Source: Mycobacterium lentiflavum (lineage in GTDB: Bacteria > Actinomycetota > Actinomycetes > Mycobacteriales > Mycobacteriaceae). Taken from it: 64,000 bases of DNA. A model generated the notes under the pieces. That model had not been told where the DNA came from, ran no database searches, and saw only the letters and a program-made list of their open reading frames with translations. The position numbers were made by a program, and so were the translations under genes. Positions 1 through 8,450 of this stretch are shown one piece after another. Each line of letters begins with the position of its first letter. Positions within the stretch are counted from its first letter, which is position 1. The stretch covers positions 1,550,001 through 1,614,000 of the forward strand of contig NZ_CP092423.2 of assembly GCF_022374895.2 (NCBI RefSeq). The letters are read 5' to 3'.

Positions 1-886
1 GTTTATGGTCACCGTGAAATCCCCACATGCCGCGCAGCACCGTCGCCCCCCGCGCCGTTCCCGACCGCATCAGGCGTTGCACGAGGGCACGATGGATCGG
101 CAGCGCGTCGTACCGGGTGGCTTCGGCGGTGTACACCATCAGCTTTTGCCACAGGGTGCGTCCCTGGTCGTCCGTCATCGGCAGCTGCTGTGGGCGGGCG
201 AACATCTCACCGTCGCGTTTGCACAAGCGCACCCGTTCGACCGTCAACAGCGGTGCGGCCAGCACATCGGCCAATTCCGTTGCGGCAGCGCAAACCTGCT
301 CAGTCGAGCCGATGCCGATGATCATCATCGGGACATTGACATTGCGGCCGAAGAAGTGCGCCCGGCGGCGTTGTCCGTGGACGGTGCCGTCGACGCCGAG
401 AAGCGCTATGGCACCTGCGAATCCGTGCCGATACATCCGTTCGCAGACCGCGTAGTACGCTGCTCTCCCGGCGACGCGCTCTTGCCGGCCGACATACACC
501 GTCAGTTTTGCGGCATCGCCGTTGTGCGTATCGAAGTCGCCGAGCGCGTCGATACCTCGTTGCCGGGTGACCAGTCGCGCCCGCTCCAGCGTCAGCAGTC
601 CGCGCCCGGTCTGCGCGGCGACTTCGTCGACCAGGGAACGGATCTTCGGCTCGATGTCGACCGCGGCGATCGCGATCGCCGGATCCTCGGACAGGCTCAA
701 CGACACGTCGCTGCGCAGCTCATGGCTCGCCCCGAAACTGGCGATGCCGCGCAGCATCACGCTGGTCGCAACATCGTTGGCGCCGAACAGATCGAACATC
801 GCGTCGGCCAGGAAGCGCCTCTCGTCGCCGACCGCGCGCTGGCGTTCGCCGAAGTACGCGGTCAACTTCAGGCAGGGTTGGTTCAT
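1..886 (-). CDS. DUF190 domain protein, two-domain, partial at window edge
   Basis: The minus-strand frame is open from an ATG at 886 to the left edge of the window, so the C-terminus is missing. The translation begins [17 protein letters not shown] and contains two related segments, each with a short beta strand, a GERQR- or GRQER-like motif and an AxxLLG/MLRG element, as expected for tandem DUF190 domains, a PII-like fold. M. tuberculosis Rv3071, next to its two crcB genes, is a DUF190 protein of about 370 residues, and the gene order here agrees. Its ATG overlaps the crcB stop codon by four bases (ATGA), so it is probably translationally coupled to the fluoride channel genes. The biochemical role is unknown; a nucleotide- or ion-linked regulator of the channel is an inference only. 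Confidence 0.85.
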   Translation of the reverse strand, partial: MNQPCLKLTAYFGERQRAVGDERRFLADAMFDLFGANDVATSVMLRGIASFGASHELRSDVSLSLSEDPAIAIAAVDIEPKIRSLVDEVAAQTGRGLLTLERARLVTRQRGIDALGDFDTHNGDAAKLTVYVGRQERVAGRAAYYAVCERMYRHGFAGAIALLGVDGTVHGQRRRAHFFGRNVNVPMMIIGIGSTEQVCAAATELADVLAAPLLTVERVRLCKRDGEMFARPQQLPMTDDQGRTLWQKLMVYTAEATRYDALPIHRALVQRLMRSGTARGATVLRGMWGFHGDHK

Positions 887-1251
887 AGCTGCTCCGCCAA
901 CCATTGTCCGAGTAGTGCCGCGGCGACGCCGAGCACGACGCTGACCACGATGTTGGCGATCGCAGCCCACGTGCGGCGCTCCTCGCCGAGTCGCTGAGTC
1001 TCTAGCATCCAGGTGGAAAAGGTGGTGTAGGCACCGACGAACGCGGTGCCGGCCAGCAACGCCGCATCCTTGCTCAACGCCAGGCCGCCGAGAAACCCGA
1101 GCAGCGCCGCGCCGCTGATGTTCACCGCCAGCGTGCCAACCGGAAAAGGTCGTGCCACCCGGCGGGTGACCGTGCGGTCCACCAGGAAGCGAGAGACCGA
1201 ACCGATGCCGCCGATCAGCGCGACCCCGGCCCAGACCAAGAACGTCGTCAC
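883..1251 (-). CDS. crcB: CrcB fluoride channel subunit, second copy
   Basis: Encodes 122 residues from a GTG at 1251 that overlaps the stop of the preceding crcB by four bases (GTGA). The product is a small four-helix membrane protein of the CrcB/Fluc family, which forms dual-topology dimers that export fluoride. Visible family marks are [13 protein letters not shown] near the N-terminus, [14 protein letters not shown], and [12 protein letters not shown] with the conserved phenylalanine-serine-threonine segment. An upstream reading-frame extension exists but overlaps the other crcB throughout and was discarded. Having two different crcB genes side by side is the usual mycobacterial arrangement and suggests a heterodimer. 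Confidence 0.93.
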   Translation of the reverse strand: MTTFLVWAGVALIGGIGSVSRFLVDRTVTRRVARPFPVGTLAVNISGAALLGFLGGLALSKDAALLAGTAFVGAYTTFSTWMLETQRLGEERRTWAAIANIVVSVVLGVAAALLGQWLAEQL

Positions 1252-1646
1252 GAGCGCACCCGCACCCGGCGCACCAAAGCGGTCGCCAGGTGTGCGGCGA
1301 GCAACCCGAGCGCGATGCTGGTGACGGTGTAGGCCAGCGCCAGCAGCCAGTGCCCGTGTTCGAGCATCTTCAGCGTCTCGACTAGCATGGTCGAAAAAGT
1401 CGTTAAGCCGCCGCATAATCCGGTGCCCAGCAGCGGTCGTCGATAACTCGACAGCGGCAATCGTTCCAGCAGGCGGGTGGTGAAGTAACCCACCAGGAAG
1501 GCGCCAACGATGTTGACGACGAACGTCGGCCACGGCCACGTCGACGGGTCAGGATGAGCAAGAGTGCTGAGCGCCGCGCGGGCGACCGAGCCCACCGCTC
1601 CGCCGGCAAAAACCGCGCCCAACTCGCGATAGTCAGGTCGTGCCAC
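1248..1646 (-). CDS. crcB: CrcB fluoride channel subunit, first copy
   Basis: Encodes 132 residues, the same length as M. tuberculosis CrcB1. The GTG at 1646 was chosen because it is preceded at good distance by AAAGGG; an upstream ATG at 1715 would add 23 residues with no family similarity. Motifs include [12 protein letters not shown], the pore-lining asparagine segment [12 protein letters not shown], and [16 protein letters not shown]. Four membrane helices are predicted by eye. It heads the minus-strand operon crcB-crcB-DUF190 and diverges from pgm. I found no fluoride riboswitch consensus in the short leader. Confidence 0.94.
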   Translation of the reverse strand: MARPDYRELGAVFAGGAVGSVARAALSTLAHPDPSTWPWPTFVVNIVGAFLVGYFTTRLLERLPLSSYRRPLLGTGLCGGLTTFSTMLVETLKMLEHGHWLLALAYTVTSIALGLLAAHLATALVRRVRVRS

Positions 1647-1675
1647 CGGTTGGTTCCCTTTCGTTTGCCAATGCG

Positions 1676-1688
1676 CTACGCAGCGTAG
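1676..1688. promoter_or_regulatory. Palindrome in the crcB/pgm divergent promoter region
   Basis: CTACGC-A-GCGTAG is a perfect 6-1-6 inverted repeat located in the 80-bp gap between the divergent crcB (start 1646) and pgm (start 1727) genes. Its size and place fit an operator or a short hairpin in the crcB leader. No regulator is identified. Confidence 0.35.
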
Positions 1689-1726
1689 AGCGACGTGCGC
1701 GTCCGACACGGGCACAATCTGTAGAC

Positions 1727-3355
1727 ATGGCCAACCCGCGAGCCGGTCAGCCGGCCCAGCCCGAAGACCTCGTCGACCTATCCCATTTAGTCACGGCGTA
1801 CTACACCATCCAACCCGACCCCGACGACGTGGCGCAGCAGGTGGCCTTTGGGACGTCGGGTCACCGTGGCTCGGCCCTGGGTGGCGCGTTCAACGAGGCC
1901 CATATCTTGGCGATCACCCAGGCGATCGTCGAGTACCGGGCAGCGCACGGCACCACCGGTCCGTTGTTCATCGGCCGCGACACCCACGGCCTCTCCGAAC
2001 CGGCGTGGGCGTCGGCGCTCGAGGTGCTGGCCGCCAACGACGTGGTCGCCATGATCGACTCGGCCGACCGCTACACGCCGACTCCCGCGGTCAGCCACGC
2101 CATCCTCAGCTACAACCGCGGCCGCTCCGATGCGCTGGCCGACGGGATCGTTGTGACGCCGTCGCACAACCCACCGTATGACGGGGGTTTCAAGTACAAC
2201 CCACCCAACGGCGGCCCGGCGGATACCGATGCGACGAACGCAATTGCCAAGCGCGCCAACGAGATTCTTAGCAGCGGCGAGGGAGTCAAGCGGGTACCGC
2301 TAGCGCGCGCACTGCCGACCACCCAGCGCCACGACTATATGGACGCCTACGTCGCCGACCTGCCGAACGTGGTCGATCTCGACGTTATTCGTAAGGCGGG
2401 CATACGGATTGGGGCGGACCCGCTGGGCGGGGCCAGCGTGGATTACTGGGCCGCCATCGCCGAACGGCACAATCTCGACCTGACCGTGGTCAATCCGCTC
2501 GTCGACGCGACGTGGCGGTTCATGACGCTTGACCACGACGGCAAGATCCGGATGGACTGCAGTTCCCCGAATGCGATGGCCGGGCTGATCGCCAACCGGG
2601 ACCGCTACCAGATCGCCACCGGAAATGACGCCGACTCGGACCGCCACGGCATCGTCACTCCCGACGCGGGGCTGATGAACCCCAACCACTATCTGGCCGC
2701 GGCCATCGACTACCTCTACACCCATCGGCCGTCCTGGCCGGCGGGCATCGCGGTCGGCAAGACCGCGGTCAGCTCGTCGATCATCGACCGGGTGGTCGCC
2801 GGCATCGAACGCAAACTCGTCGAAGTACCGGTCGGATTCAAGTGGTTCGTCGACGGCCTGATCGGCGGGACCATCGGCTTCGGCGGCGAGGAGTCGGCGG
2901 GGGCGTCGTTCCTGCGGCGCGACGGATCGGTGTGGACCACCGACAAGGACGGCATCACCCTGGCGCTGTTGGCTTCCGAGATCCTGGCCGTCACCGGATC
3001 CACGCCGTCGCAGCGGTACCAAGAGCTGGCCGACAAGTACGGCACTCCGTACTACGCGCGGGTCGACGCTCCCGCTGACCGCGAGCAAAAAGCCCAGCTT
3101 TCCAAGCTCTCGCCAGACCAGGTGACCGCGACGGAGTTGGCCGGAGAGCCGATCATCGCCAAGCTGACCACTGCGCCCGGCAATGGCGCCGCACTGGGCG
3201 GACTGAAAGTGACGACGGCCAATGCGTGGTTTGCTGCGCGGCCTTCGGGCACCGAGGACGTCTACAAAATCTACGCGGAGTCCTTCAACGGGCCCGAGCA
3301 TTTGAGCCAGGTGCAAGAAAGTGCGCGCGAGGTAGTTAATAAAGTCATTGGGTGA
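1727..3355 (+). CDS. pgm: Phosphoglucomutase (alpha-D-glucose phosphate-specific)
   Basis: Encodes 542 residues; M. tuberculosis PgmA (Rv3068c) is 547. It interconverts glucose 1-phosphate and glucose 6-phosphate in the cytosol, feeding glycogen, trehalose and cell-wall precursor synthesis. The phosphoserine loop TPSHNPP lies near residue 146, the Mg-binding loop DADSDRHG near residues 302-309, the sugar-binding GGEESAG motif near 385, and the phosphate-binding loop [10 protein letters not shown] near 505. The ATG at 1727 is chosen because MANPRAGQP begins the conserved part; an upstream in-frame start at 1640 would overlap crcB. The stop overlaps the next gene's GTG (GTGA). Confidence 0.96.
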   Translation: MANPRAGQPAQPEDLVDLSHLVTAYYTIQPDPDDVAQQVAFGTSGHRGSALGGAFNEAHILAITQAIVEYRAAHGTTGPLFIGRDTHGLSEPAWASALEVLAANDVVAMIDSADRYTPTPAVSHAILSYNRGRSDALADGIVVTPSHNPPYDGGFKYNPPNGGPADTDATNAIAKRANEILSSGEGVKRVPLARALPTTQRHDYMDAYVADLPNVVDLDVIRKAGIRIGADPLGGASVDYWAAIAERHNLDLTVVNPLVDATWRFMTLDHDGKIRMDCSSPNAMAGLIANRDRYQIATGNDADSDRHGIVTPDAGLMNPNHYLAAAIDYLYTHRPSWPAGIAVGKTAVSSSIIDRVVAGIERKLVEVPVGFKWFVDGLIGGTIGFGGEESAGASFLRRDGSVWTTDKDGITLALLASEILAVTGSTPSQRYQELADKYGTPYYARVDAPADREQKAQLSKLSPDQVTATELAGEPIIAKLTTAPGNGAALGGLKVTTANAWFAARPSGTEDVYKIYAESFNGPEHLSQVQESAREVVNKVIG

Positions 3356-4605
3356 CCTTTACCCTCTGTCGTGTCCGCGCAGGGGGGCGCGGATCACGTT
3401 CTGTTCAGCTGCCGCGCGAAGTCTGGATTCTCAGCTGGGCGAATATCATGATCGCGCTGGGCTACGGCGTGGTTTCACCGGCGCTACCGACCTTCGCGCG
3501 AACTTTCGGGGTCAGCATCAACGCGGTGACTTTCCTGGTCACCGTGTTTTCGTTGAGTCGGCTGTGTTTCGCACCGGTAAGCGGGTTACTGGCACAGCGG
3601 TTGGGTGAGCGGCGCGTCTATATAGGCGGTTTGCTGATCGTGGCATTTTCCACCGCCGCGTGTGCCTATTCCCAGGCGTATTGGCAACTGCTGCTCTGCC
3701 GTGCCCTCAGCGGCATCGGGTCGACAATGTTTTATGTCTCGGCGCTGGGTTTGATGATCCACATCAGCCCGGCCGATGCGCGCGGGCGGATCGCGGGCCT
3801 GTTCACCACCTCGTTCATGATCGGGGCCGTCGGTGGGCCGGCGGTCGGCGGCCTGGCGGCGGGCTGGGGGCTGACGGCTCCGTTTGTCGTGTACGGCGTT
3901 GCATTACTAGGTGTGGCGGTGGTGCTGTTCTACAGCCTGCGGAACTCGGCGCTGGCCGCGCCCCCGCCCCCGACCCGATCGACGGTGACGATGCGAGAGG
4001 CGCTGCGGGTTCGCGCGTATCGGTCGGCCCTGCTGTCCAATTTCGCGACGGGCTGGTCGGCATTTGGGCTGCGCATCGCGCTGGTCCCGCTGTTCCTCTC
4101 GGACGTGATGCACTGCAGCGTCGGTGTCATCGGCTGGACGCTCGCCGCGTTCGCGGGCGGTAATGCGCTGGCCGTCGTACCCAGCGGCTACCTGTCGGAC
4201 CGGATGGGACGGCGCACGCTGTTGATCATCGGCCTGACGACGTCCGGGGTGGCGACCGTGTGGCTCGGCCTGGTGTCGTCACTGCCGGCGTTCATGGTCG
4301 CGGCGTTTGTCAGCGGCGCGACGACGGGCATCTTCATGTCGCCGTTGCAGGCCGCGGTCGCCGACATCCTGGGCAGTGAGGCCCGCGCGGGCCTTCCCGT
4401 GGCTGCGGTGCAGATGGTGACGGATCTGGGCGCGATCGTCGGGTCTATGGCGGTTGGCTGGGTCGCCGAGCAGCTGAACTACGGGTGGGGCTTCACGATC
4501 AGCGGAATTGTGTTGGTGATCGCGGCCTTCGGTTGGGTGGTGTCGCCGGAAACGCGACCGGTGCTGGATCTCTTGCCGGCTGAGCCCGAGCTTGATGCTG
4601 CCTGA
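3352..4605 (+). CDS. MFS transporter
   Basis: About 417 residues with roughly twelve membrane helices. The GTG at 3352 overlaps the pgm stop codon by four bases; later starts such as the ATG that begins MIALGYGVV are possible, and the first 20 or so residues are not family-like. Motif A of the major facilitator superfamily is visible as [14 protein letters not shown] after helix 2 and as [13 protein letters not shown] in the second half. The fold suggests a 12-TM drug/sugar-type antiporter in the inner membrane. Substrate unknown. Its coupling to pgm is shared by several mycobacteria (Rv3067/68 area differs), so no functional link should be assumed. Confidence 0.88.
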   Translation: MTFTLCRVRAGGRGSRSVQLPREVWILSWANIMIALGYGVVSPALPTFARTFGVSINAVTFLVTVFSLSRLCFAPVSGLLAQRLGERRVYIGGLLIVAFSTAACAYSQAYWQLLLCRALSGIGSTMFYVSALGLMIHISPADARGRIAGLFTTSFMIGAVGGPAVGGLAAGWGLTAPFVVYGVALLGVAVVLFYSLRNSALAAPPPPTRSTVTMREALRVRAYRSALLSNFATGWSAFGLRIALVPLFLSDVMHCSVGVIGWTLAAFAGGNALAVVPSGYLSDRMGRRTLLIIGLTTSGVATVWLGLVSSLPAFMVAAFVSGATTGIFMSPLQAAVADILGSEARAGLPVAAVQMVTDLGAIVGSMAVGWVAEQLNYGWGFTISGIVLVIAAFGWVVSPETRPVLDLLPAEPELDAA

Positions 4606-4658
4606 CCAGCAACTTTGATGGACAGTGGCCAGTGGTGTAGCTTCGATTGGCACGACTT

Positions 4659-4734
4659 GGGGCTATGGCGCAGTTGGTAGCGCACCACACTGGCAGTGTG
4701 GGGGTCAGGGGTTCGAATCCCCTTAGCTCCACCA
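4659..4734 (+). tRNA. tRNA-Ala (anticodon GGC)
   Basis: A complete 76-nt cloverleaf can be folded: acceptor GGGGCTA paired with TAGCTCC (one G-T), D arm with AGTTGGTAG, anticodon arm CCACA-CTGGCAG-TGTGG with anticodon GGC reading GCC alanine codons, and T arm GGGGTTCGAATCCCC. The CCA end is encoded. The 3' terminal 16 bases cccttagctccaccag (4720-4735, one base past the CCA) reappear downstream, interrupted, on the far side of the IS481 element. Confidence 0.96.
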
Positions 4735-4735
4735 G
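4720..4735 (+). repeat. Direct repeat copy 1 (tRNA 3' end) flanking the IS481-family element
   Basis: cccttagctccaccag, the tRNA-Ala 3' end plus one base. The second copy starts at 6056 right after the IS; it is split by the IS630 insertion into 6056-6061 and 7723-7732. Sixteen bases is at the long end of target duplications reported for IS481-like elements, so it can be a target duplication or an att-like site. Confidence 0.8.
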
Positions 4736-6055
4736 TGTGATGAGTCGAGTCATCGGTGACAGATGAGTCGGGTCATGGGTTACAGATTCCCCGGCCATCG
4801 GCCGGGGTTTTTGTTTTGGTTGCGCCAGTAGTTTGCGGCGGGGTCGATGTGGTGGCTGCTGAGGACTCGGTGCTGGCTTTTGCTGATGACCGTGACGGTG
4901 TTGGTGGTCACCAAGATGAGCACGGCGATGCCGGCGTGGGTGCGGCCGATGCCCAGGTGGTGCAGGTGGCTGCCGTGGCGCAGGGTGAGTTTGCCGAATT
5001 GGTCGACGGTGTCGTGGCGGATGCGGAAGTGTCCGGTGGGACTGTGCGGTGGGCTGGCTTTGGGGCGAGCGGTGTAGGCCTGGGCGGGAGTGGTGGCCGC
5101 GGGTAAGGCGCGGTGCGTGCGTTGGGTGTTGTAGATGACGGTGAAGTCGTCGAGCAGGGTTTGCATGGCGGCTACGGTGGCTGGCCGGGGTCGAGGGGCT
5201 AGCCAGCGTTTGAGGGTTTGGTGGAAGCGTTCGATTTTGCCTTGGGTTTGGGGATGTCCGGGGTGACCGTTTTTCTGGGTGATGCCCAGGCTGGCCAGGA
5301 GGCGTTCGAAGTCGTTGTAGCCGTGGGTGAATCGTGAGGTGTAAACCGATCCGTTGTCGGTCAAGGTGGAGGCCGGCAGACCATAGTGTGTGGCGGTGGT
5401 GGTGAAGCTGGCCACGACGTCGGAGCCACCCACGCGCCGATAAGCGGTGGTCGCCAGCAGAAATCGGGAGTGATCATCGAGCCAGTTGAGGATTTCCACA
5501 CCACTGCCATCGGCCAGGCTCCAATGGGTGAAATCCGATTGCCAGCATTCGTTGGGCTGCTCAGCGGCAAAGCGGTGATAGGAGCTTTTGGGGCGTTTAC
5601 GCGGCGCCGGGACGATCAGGCCATGGTGATGCAGGATGCGTCGGATGGTCGAGGTCGACGGCGATGCAAAGCCCTGTTGCGTCAGATGCCACTGCAGAGT
5701 CAGCGGGCCGGCGTCGAGGCCTTCGATGGTGAGCTTTTCTCGCAGTAACACGATCGCCGCGATCACTTCATCAGACACGGCGCGAGGGTTGCTGGCCGGG
5801 CGTCGAGACCGCGGATCCACCGCTTCCAAACCGCCCCGCTGGTAGCGACCGACCAGCCGATAAATATGTTGCCGCGACATGCCATAGACCCGGGCTGCCG
5901 CGCTCACCGACAGATGACCACTAACGACTTCAAGGACGACCACACGCGCTTTGGACATCCACCATGACTGTCACCTATGACGCGACTCATCAGGTATCGA
6001 CACAGGTGTAACCCATGACGCGACTCATCTGTCACCTATGTCGTGAACTCACACA
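4736..6055. mobile_element. IS481-family insertion sequence, about 1.32 kb
   Basis: The ends are related inverted sequences: both start TGTG and share ggtgacagatgagtcg followed by gtcatgggttaca about 20 bases in (4754-4784 on the left; mirrored in about 6005-6036 on the right). A third partial copy of the same motif lies inside the right end at 5966-5992. The element carries one transposase gene on the minus strand and is flanked by 16-bp direct repeats of the tRNA 3' end. Confidence 0.85.
4780..5958 (-). CDS. IS481-family transposase
   Basis: 392 residues and apparently intact. An N-terminal helix-turn-helix (LSVSAAARVYGMSRQHIYRLVGRY, about residues 16-40) is followed by an rve-type DDE integrase core. 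The catalytic triad is readable as D142 (SDFTHW), D201 (LTDNGSVYTS) and E243 (QGKIERFHQTLKRW), the last spacing typical of IS481/IS3 relatives. It catalyses cut-and-paste or copy-out transposition at the TGTG ends. The start ATG at 5958 lies just inside the right terminal repeats, so a promoter would lie in or beside them. Confidence 0.93.
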   Translation of the reverse strand: MSKARVVVLEVVSGHLSVSAAARVYGMSRQHIYRLVGRYQRGGLEAVDPRSRRPASNPRAVSDEVIAAIVLLREKLTIEGLDAGPLTLQWHLTQQGFASPSTSTIRRILHHHGLIVPAPRKRPKSSYHRFAAEQPNECWQSDFTHWSLADGSGVEILNWLDDHSRFLLATTAYRRVGGSDVVASFTTTATHYGLPASTLTDNGSVYTSRFTHGYNDFERLLASLGITQKNGHPGHPQTQGKIERFHQTLKRWLAPRPRPATVAAMQTLLDDFTVIYNTQRTHRALPAATTPAQAYTARPKASPPHSPTGHFRIRHDTVDQFGKLTLRHGSHLHHLGIGRTHAGIAVLILVTTNTVTVISKSQHRVLSSHHIDPAANYWRNQNKNPGRWPGNL

Positions 6056-6089
6056 CCCTTAGTGGTCTCGCCCGTAAGTTCGTCGGGGG

Positions 6090-6422
6090 TTATGTCCAGG
6101 CGGTTGGGTCCCCGAGGTAGAGGCCGCAGGCGGTGTCGAGGGCATCTTCGGGGGCGCCGGCGAAGTCGCCGGTGGGCAGCACAGAATCTTGGTAGCCGTC
6201 CTTGGAGGCCAGATACATCGCGAAGCCCCAGCGGGCGGCGGATCCGCCGTAGCGCAGCCGCATCAGCGGCAGCGTGTCGCCGTCGACGGTGTGCCCGGTG
6301 ACGTAGGCGAACGCGCCGCGAAAGCGCACATCGACACCGGCCAGTTGCGGCCATCGTTCGCAGGCGCGGGCGGACAGCCGCTGTTGCAGGGACGTTTTCG
6401 TCGACGTCGGCGGTGCGGCCAT
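6090..6422 (-). CDS. Hypothetical passenger protein of the IS630-family element
   Basis: About 110 residues from the ATG at 6422 (MAAPPTSTKTSLQQRL); a GTG two codons earlier or an ATG at 6467 are alternatives. It ends right at the left inverted repeat. The protein has clear coding character: SARACERWPQLAGVDVRFRG, then a strand-rich stretch, LPLMRLRYGGSAARWGFAMY, and a C-terminus ACGLYLGDPTAWT. It contains no DDE motif and is transcribed away from the transposase. I recall similar proteins beside mycobacterial IS630-type transposases but know no function. Confidence 0.7.
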   Translation of the reverse strand: MAAPPTSTKTSLQQRLSARACERWPQLAGVDVRFRGAFAYVTGHTVDGDTLPLMRLRYGGSAARWGFAMYLASKDGYQDSVLPTGDFAGAPEDALDTACGLYLGDPTAWT

Positions 6423-6521
6423 GCTCACCGATCCTGCCGGATCGGCGTGTCGTTGACCACCATTCATCCCGTGGCGGGTGAGGCTGAAGTGGCTAATGGG
6501 AACTCGTCATGGAGCGCCAGA

Positions 6522-7691
6522 ATGTCACCGACCAGCACTGACCGGATCACGTTGACCGGTTCACAGCGCCGTGAACTGAACCGGATGACCCGGGCGGGGC
6601 GCACCGAGCAACGGCTCGTGACGCGGGCCAAGATCGTGCTCGCGGCTGCTGCGGGAGAGTCGAACGCACAGATCGCACGGCGCCTTCAGATATGTGAAGA
6701 TACCGTCCGCAAGTGGCGTTGCCGCTGGTGCGCGGCACCGGGTGCGGCGTCACTGGCCGATGCGAAGCGATCGGGTCGCCGACCCAAGTTCACTGCTGTC
6801 CAAGTCGCCCGGGTCAAAGCGATGGCCTGCACACCACTGCGAGACAAGGGGATACCGCTGTCGCGGTGGTCGTGCCCGGAGCTGGCTCAACAGGCGATCA
6901 CCGACGGGATTTGCGGGTCGATATCGCCAGCGACCATCCGCCGGTGGCTGTCGGAGGACGCGCTTAAACCGTGGCAGTACCGGTCGTGGATCTTCATCAC
7001 CGACCCCGGCTTCGCTACCAAGGCGCAGCGGGTACTCGACCTCTACAACCGGACATGGGACGGCAAACCTCTGGGGGACAACGATTATGTGATCTCCGCC
7101 GACGAGAAGACCTCCATTCAGGCCCGCTGCCGCTGCCACCCCACCCTCGCGCCCGGTGTGTCTCGGGCGATGCGGGTCAACCACGACTACGACCGTGGCG
7201 GCGCCCTGGCCTACCTGGCCGCCTACGACGTGCACCACGCGCAGGTGTTCGGCCGCTGTGAGGACACCACCGGCATCGAACCCTTCGCTCGCCTCGTGAC
7301 CCAGGTCATGACCCAGCAGCCCTACGCCTCCGCGGACCGGGTGTTCTGGATCGTCGACAACGGCTCCTCCCACCGCGGACAGGCTGCGATGGACCGGCTC
7401 GCCGCGCAGTTTCCCAACGCCATCATGGTGCACACCCCGGTGCATGCGTCCTGGCTGAACCAGATCGAGATCTACTTCTCCATCGTCCAACGAAAAGCGC
7501 TCTCGCCCAACGACTTCACCGATATCGAGGCCGTCTCCGACCGCCTGTCCGCGTTCGAGGACCGCTACAACGCCACCGCCCGACCGTTCAAGTGGAAGTT
7601 CACCACCAGCGACCTCGCTAACCTCCTGGACCGACTCGACCAGCATCAACCCATGCACGCCGGAAACCCCGCACAGCCATGCGCCGCCTGA
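6522..7691 (+). CDS. IS630-family transposase
   Basis: 389 residues from the ATG at 6522 (MSPTSTDRITLTGS). An N-terminal HTH (NAQIARRLQICEDTVRKWRCRW, about 48-69) precedes a DDE_3 core with D194 (ISADEKTSIQ), D279 (WIVDNGSSH) and E316 (SWLNQIEIYFS), the spacing typical of IS630. A longer in-frame opening back to 6189 overlaps the divergent passenger gene and was rejected. The stop codon touches the right inverted repeat. No disruption is visible, so the element may be active. Confidence 0.94.
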   Translation: MSPTSTDRITLTGSQRRELNRMTRAGRTEQRLVTRAKIVLAAAAGESNAQIARRLQICEDTVRKWRCRWCAAPGAASLADAKRSGRRPKFTAVQVARVKAMACTPLRDKGIPLSRWSCPELAQQAITDGICGSISPATIRRWLSEDALKPWQYRSWIFITDPGFATKAQRVLDLYNRTWDGKPLGDNDYVISADEKTSIQARCRCHPTLAPGVSRAMRVNHDYDRGGALAYLAAYDVHHAQVFGRCEDTTGIEPFARLVTQVMTQQPYASADRVFWIVDNGSSHRGQAAMDRLAAQFPNAIMVHTPVHASWLNQIEIYFSIVQRKALSPNDFTDIEAVSDRLSAFEDRYNATARPFKWKFTTSDLANLLDRLDQHQPMHAGNPAQPCAA

Positions 7692-7722
7692 CCCCCGACG
7701 AACTTACGGGCGAGACCACTTA

Positions 7723-7732
7723 GCTCCACCAG
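7723..7732 (+). repeat. Distal part of direct repeat copy 2
   Basis: gctccaccag, which together with ccctta at 6056-6061 rebuilds the 16-bp tRNA 3' repeat once the IS630 element and one TA are removed. Confidence 0.8.
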
Positions 7733-8293
7733 GGGAGACGCGTCCAAGGCGTCACGCTAGGCGACGTACGTATGTCGGATCGGCCAGGAGTCGTCCAGAC
7801 CATGCGGTAGTTATTAAAGTTGGCCATCACGACGACCGCTCAATACTGCCGCCACCGTCGCGAAGACTCCTGGACGCCGTCTCGATCTCGAAGTCGACAT
7901 ATTGCCGCGCTCTGGCCCCACCAGATGAGAACCGTCGTCGATTCGAATAAGCATTCGCAATGCCATCTCGCGACAACGATATCGTGCTTGACATCGAGAG
8001 AAATCGGCTCGCTGGCCGGGAAGTGGCCCAGAGTGGCGACTATCCGAGCATCTTTATGGCGCGATTGACTCCTCCAATGCGCTAATACGAAATCAGGTGT
8101 CCACAAACAACTTCGGGCACCGGTTCTCACTCACCGGTCTCGAAACGGTGGGTGCTGCCACACCCCAAGCTGGCTGGTCCGACAACCGAACCATAACTGA
8201 CCTCTGGCATCGCTACGCTGCTGCCAGTCGTGGTGCCTACCTTCGTGAGATTCTCGCCCGAGTGGGCAACCAGTTCGATATCCCCGCGTCAAA
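7733..8293. other. Gene-poor stretch downstream of the IS630 element
   Basis: About 560 bases with lower GC than the surroundings and no reading frame with family similarity, good codon use and a ribosome-binding site. It lies between the second tRNA-end repeat and a decayed AhpD-like fragment, and reads like degraded island DNA. Confidence 0.5.
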
Positions 8294-8450
8294 ATGCCCG
8301 GCGTTTCGGCGGTGCGATTCCTGGCCGCGATAAGTGCCGAGGCGGACCTGCCGAAAACGGTACGCGAGATCGCAATCCTCACCGTCGGAGCAGCTTTCAC
8401 GTACGCTACGAACTCTATGCCCACGAAATCATGGGATGTCGCTACCTATG
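8294..8450 (+). pseudogene. Fragment of a carboxymuconolactone decarboxylase (AhpD)-like gene
   Basis: The translation VRFLAAISAEADLPKTVREI followed by AILTVGAAF closely matches residues about 61-90 of the intact gene at 12241 (LRFLAAIGSQAQLPKTVRET). One missing base after GAAF moves the matching frame to VRYELYAHEIMG. The match ends at about 8436, just before the LuxR gene start at 8448. The N-terminal third and everything after EIMG are absent, so it is a duplicated or recombined remnant. Confidence 0.75.

Larger units (their letters stand above)
6062..7720. mobile_element. IS630-family insertion sequence with a passenger gene, 1.66 kb
   Basis: Near-perfect terminal inverted repeats of about 29 bp: GTGGTCTCGCCCGTAAGTTC at 6062 continues to 6090 and its complement occupies 7691-7720. 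TA dinucleotides at 6060-6061 and 7721-7722 are the target duplication expected for IS630/Tc1. It landed inside the second copy of the tRNA 3' end repeat, separating ccctta from gctccaccag. It holds the transposase on the plus strand and a divergent small gene on the minus strand. Confidence 0.92.

Noticed and set aside
5..997. Long plus-strand open frame at the left edge
   Set aside because: It is antisense to the DUF190 gene and crcB, arginine/histidine-rich with no family similarity; the minus-strand genes explain the region.
1647..1726. Fluoride riboswitch before crcB
   Set aside because: No conserved crcB-motif elements could be found; the leader is too short.
6189..6521. N-terminal extension of the IS630 transposase
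   Set aside because: It lies on the opposite strand of the passenger gene and has no similarity to transposases; the ATG at 6522 starts the conserved HTH region.
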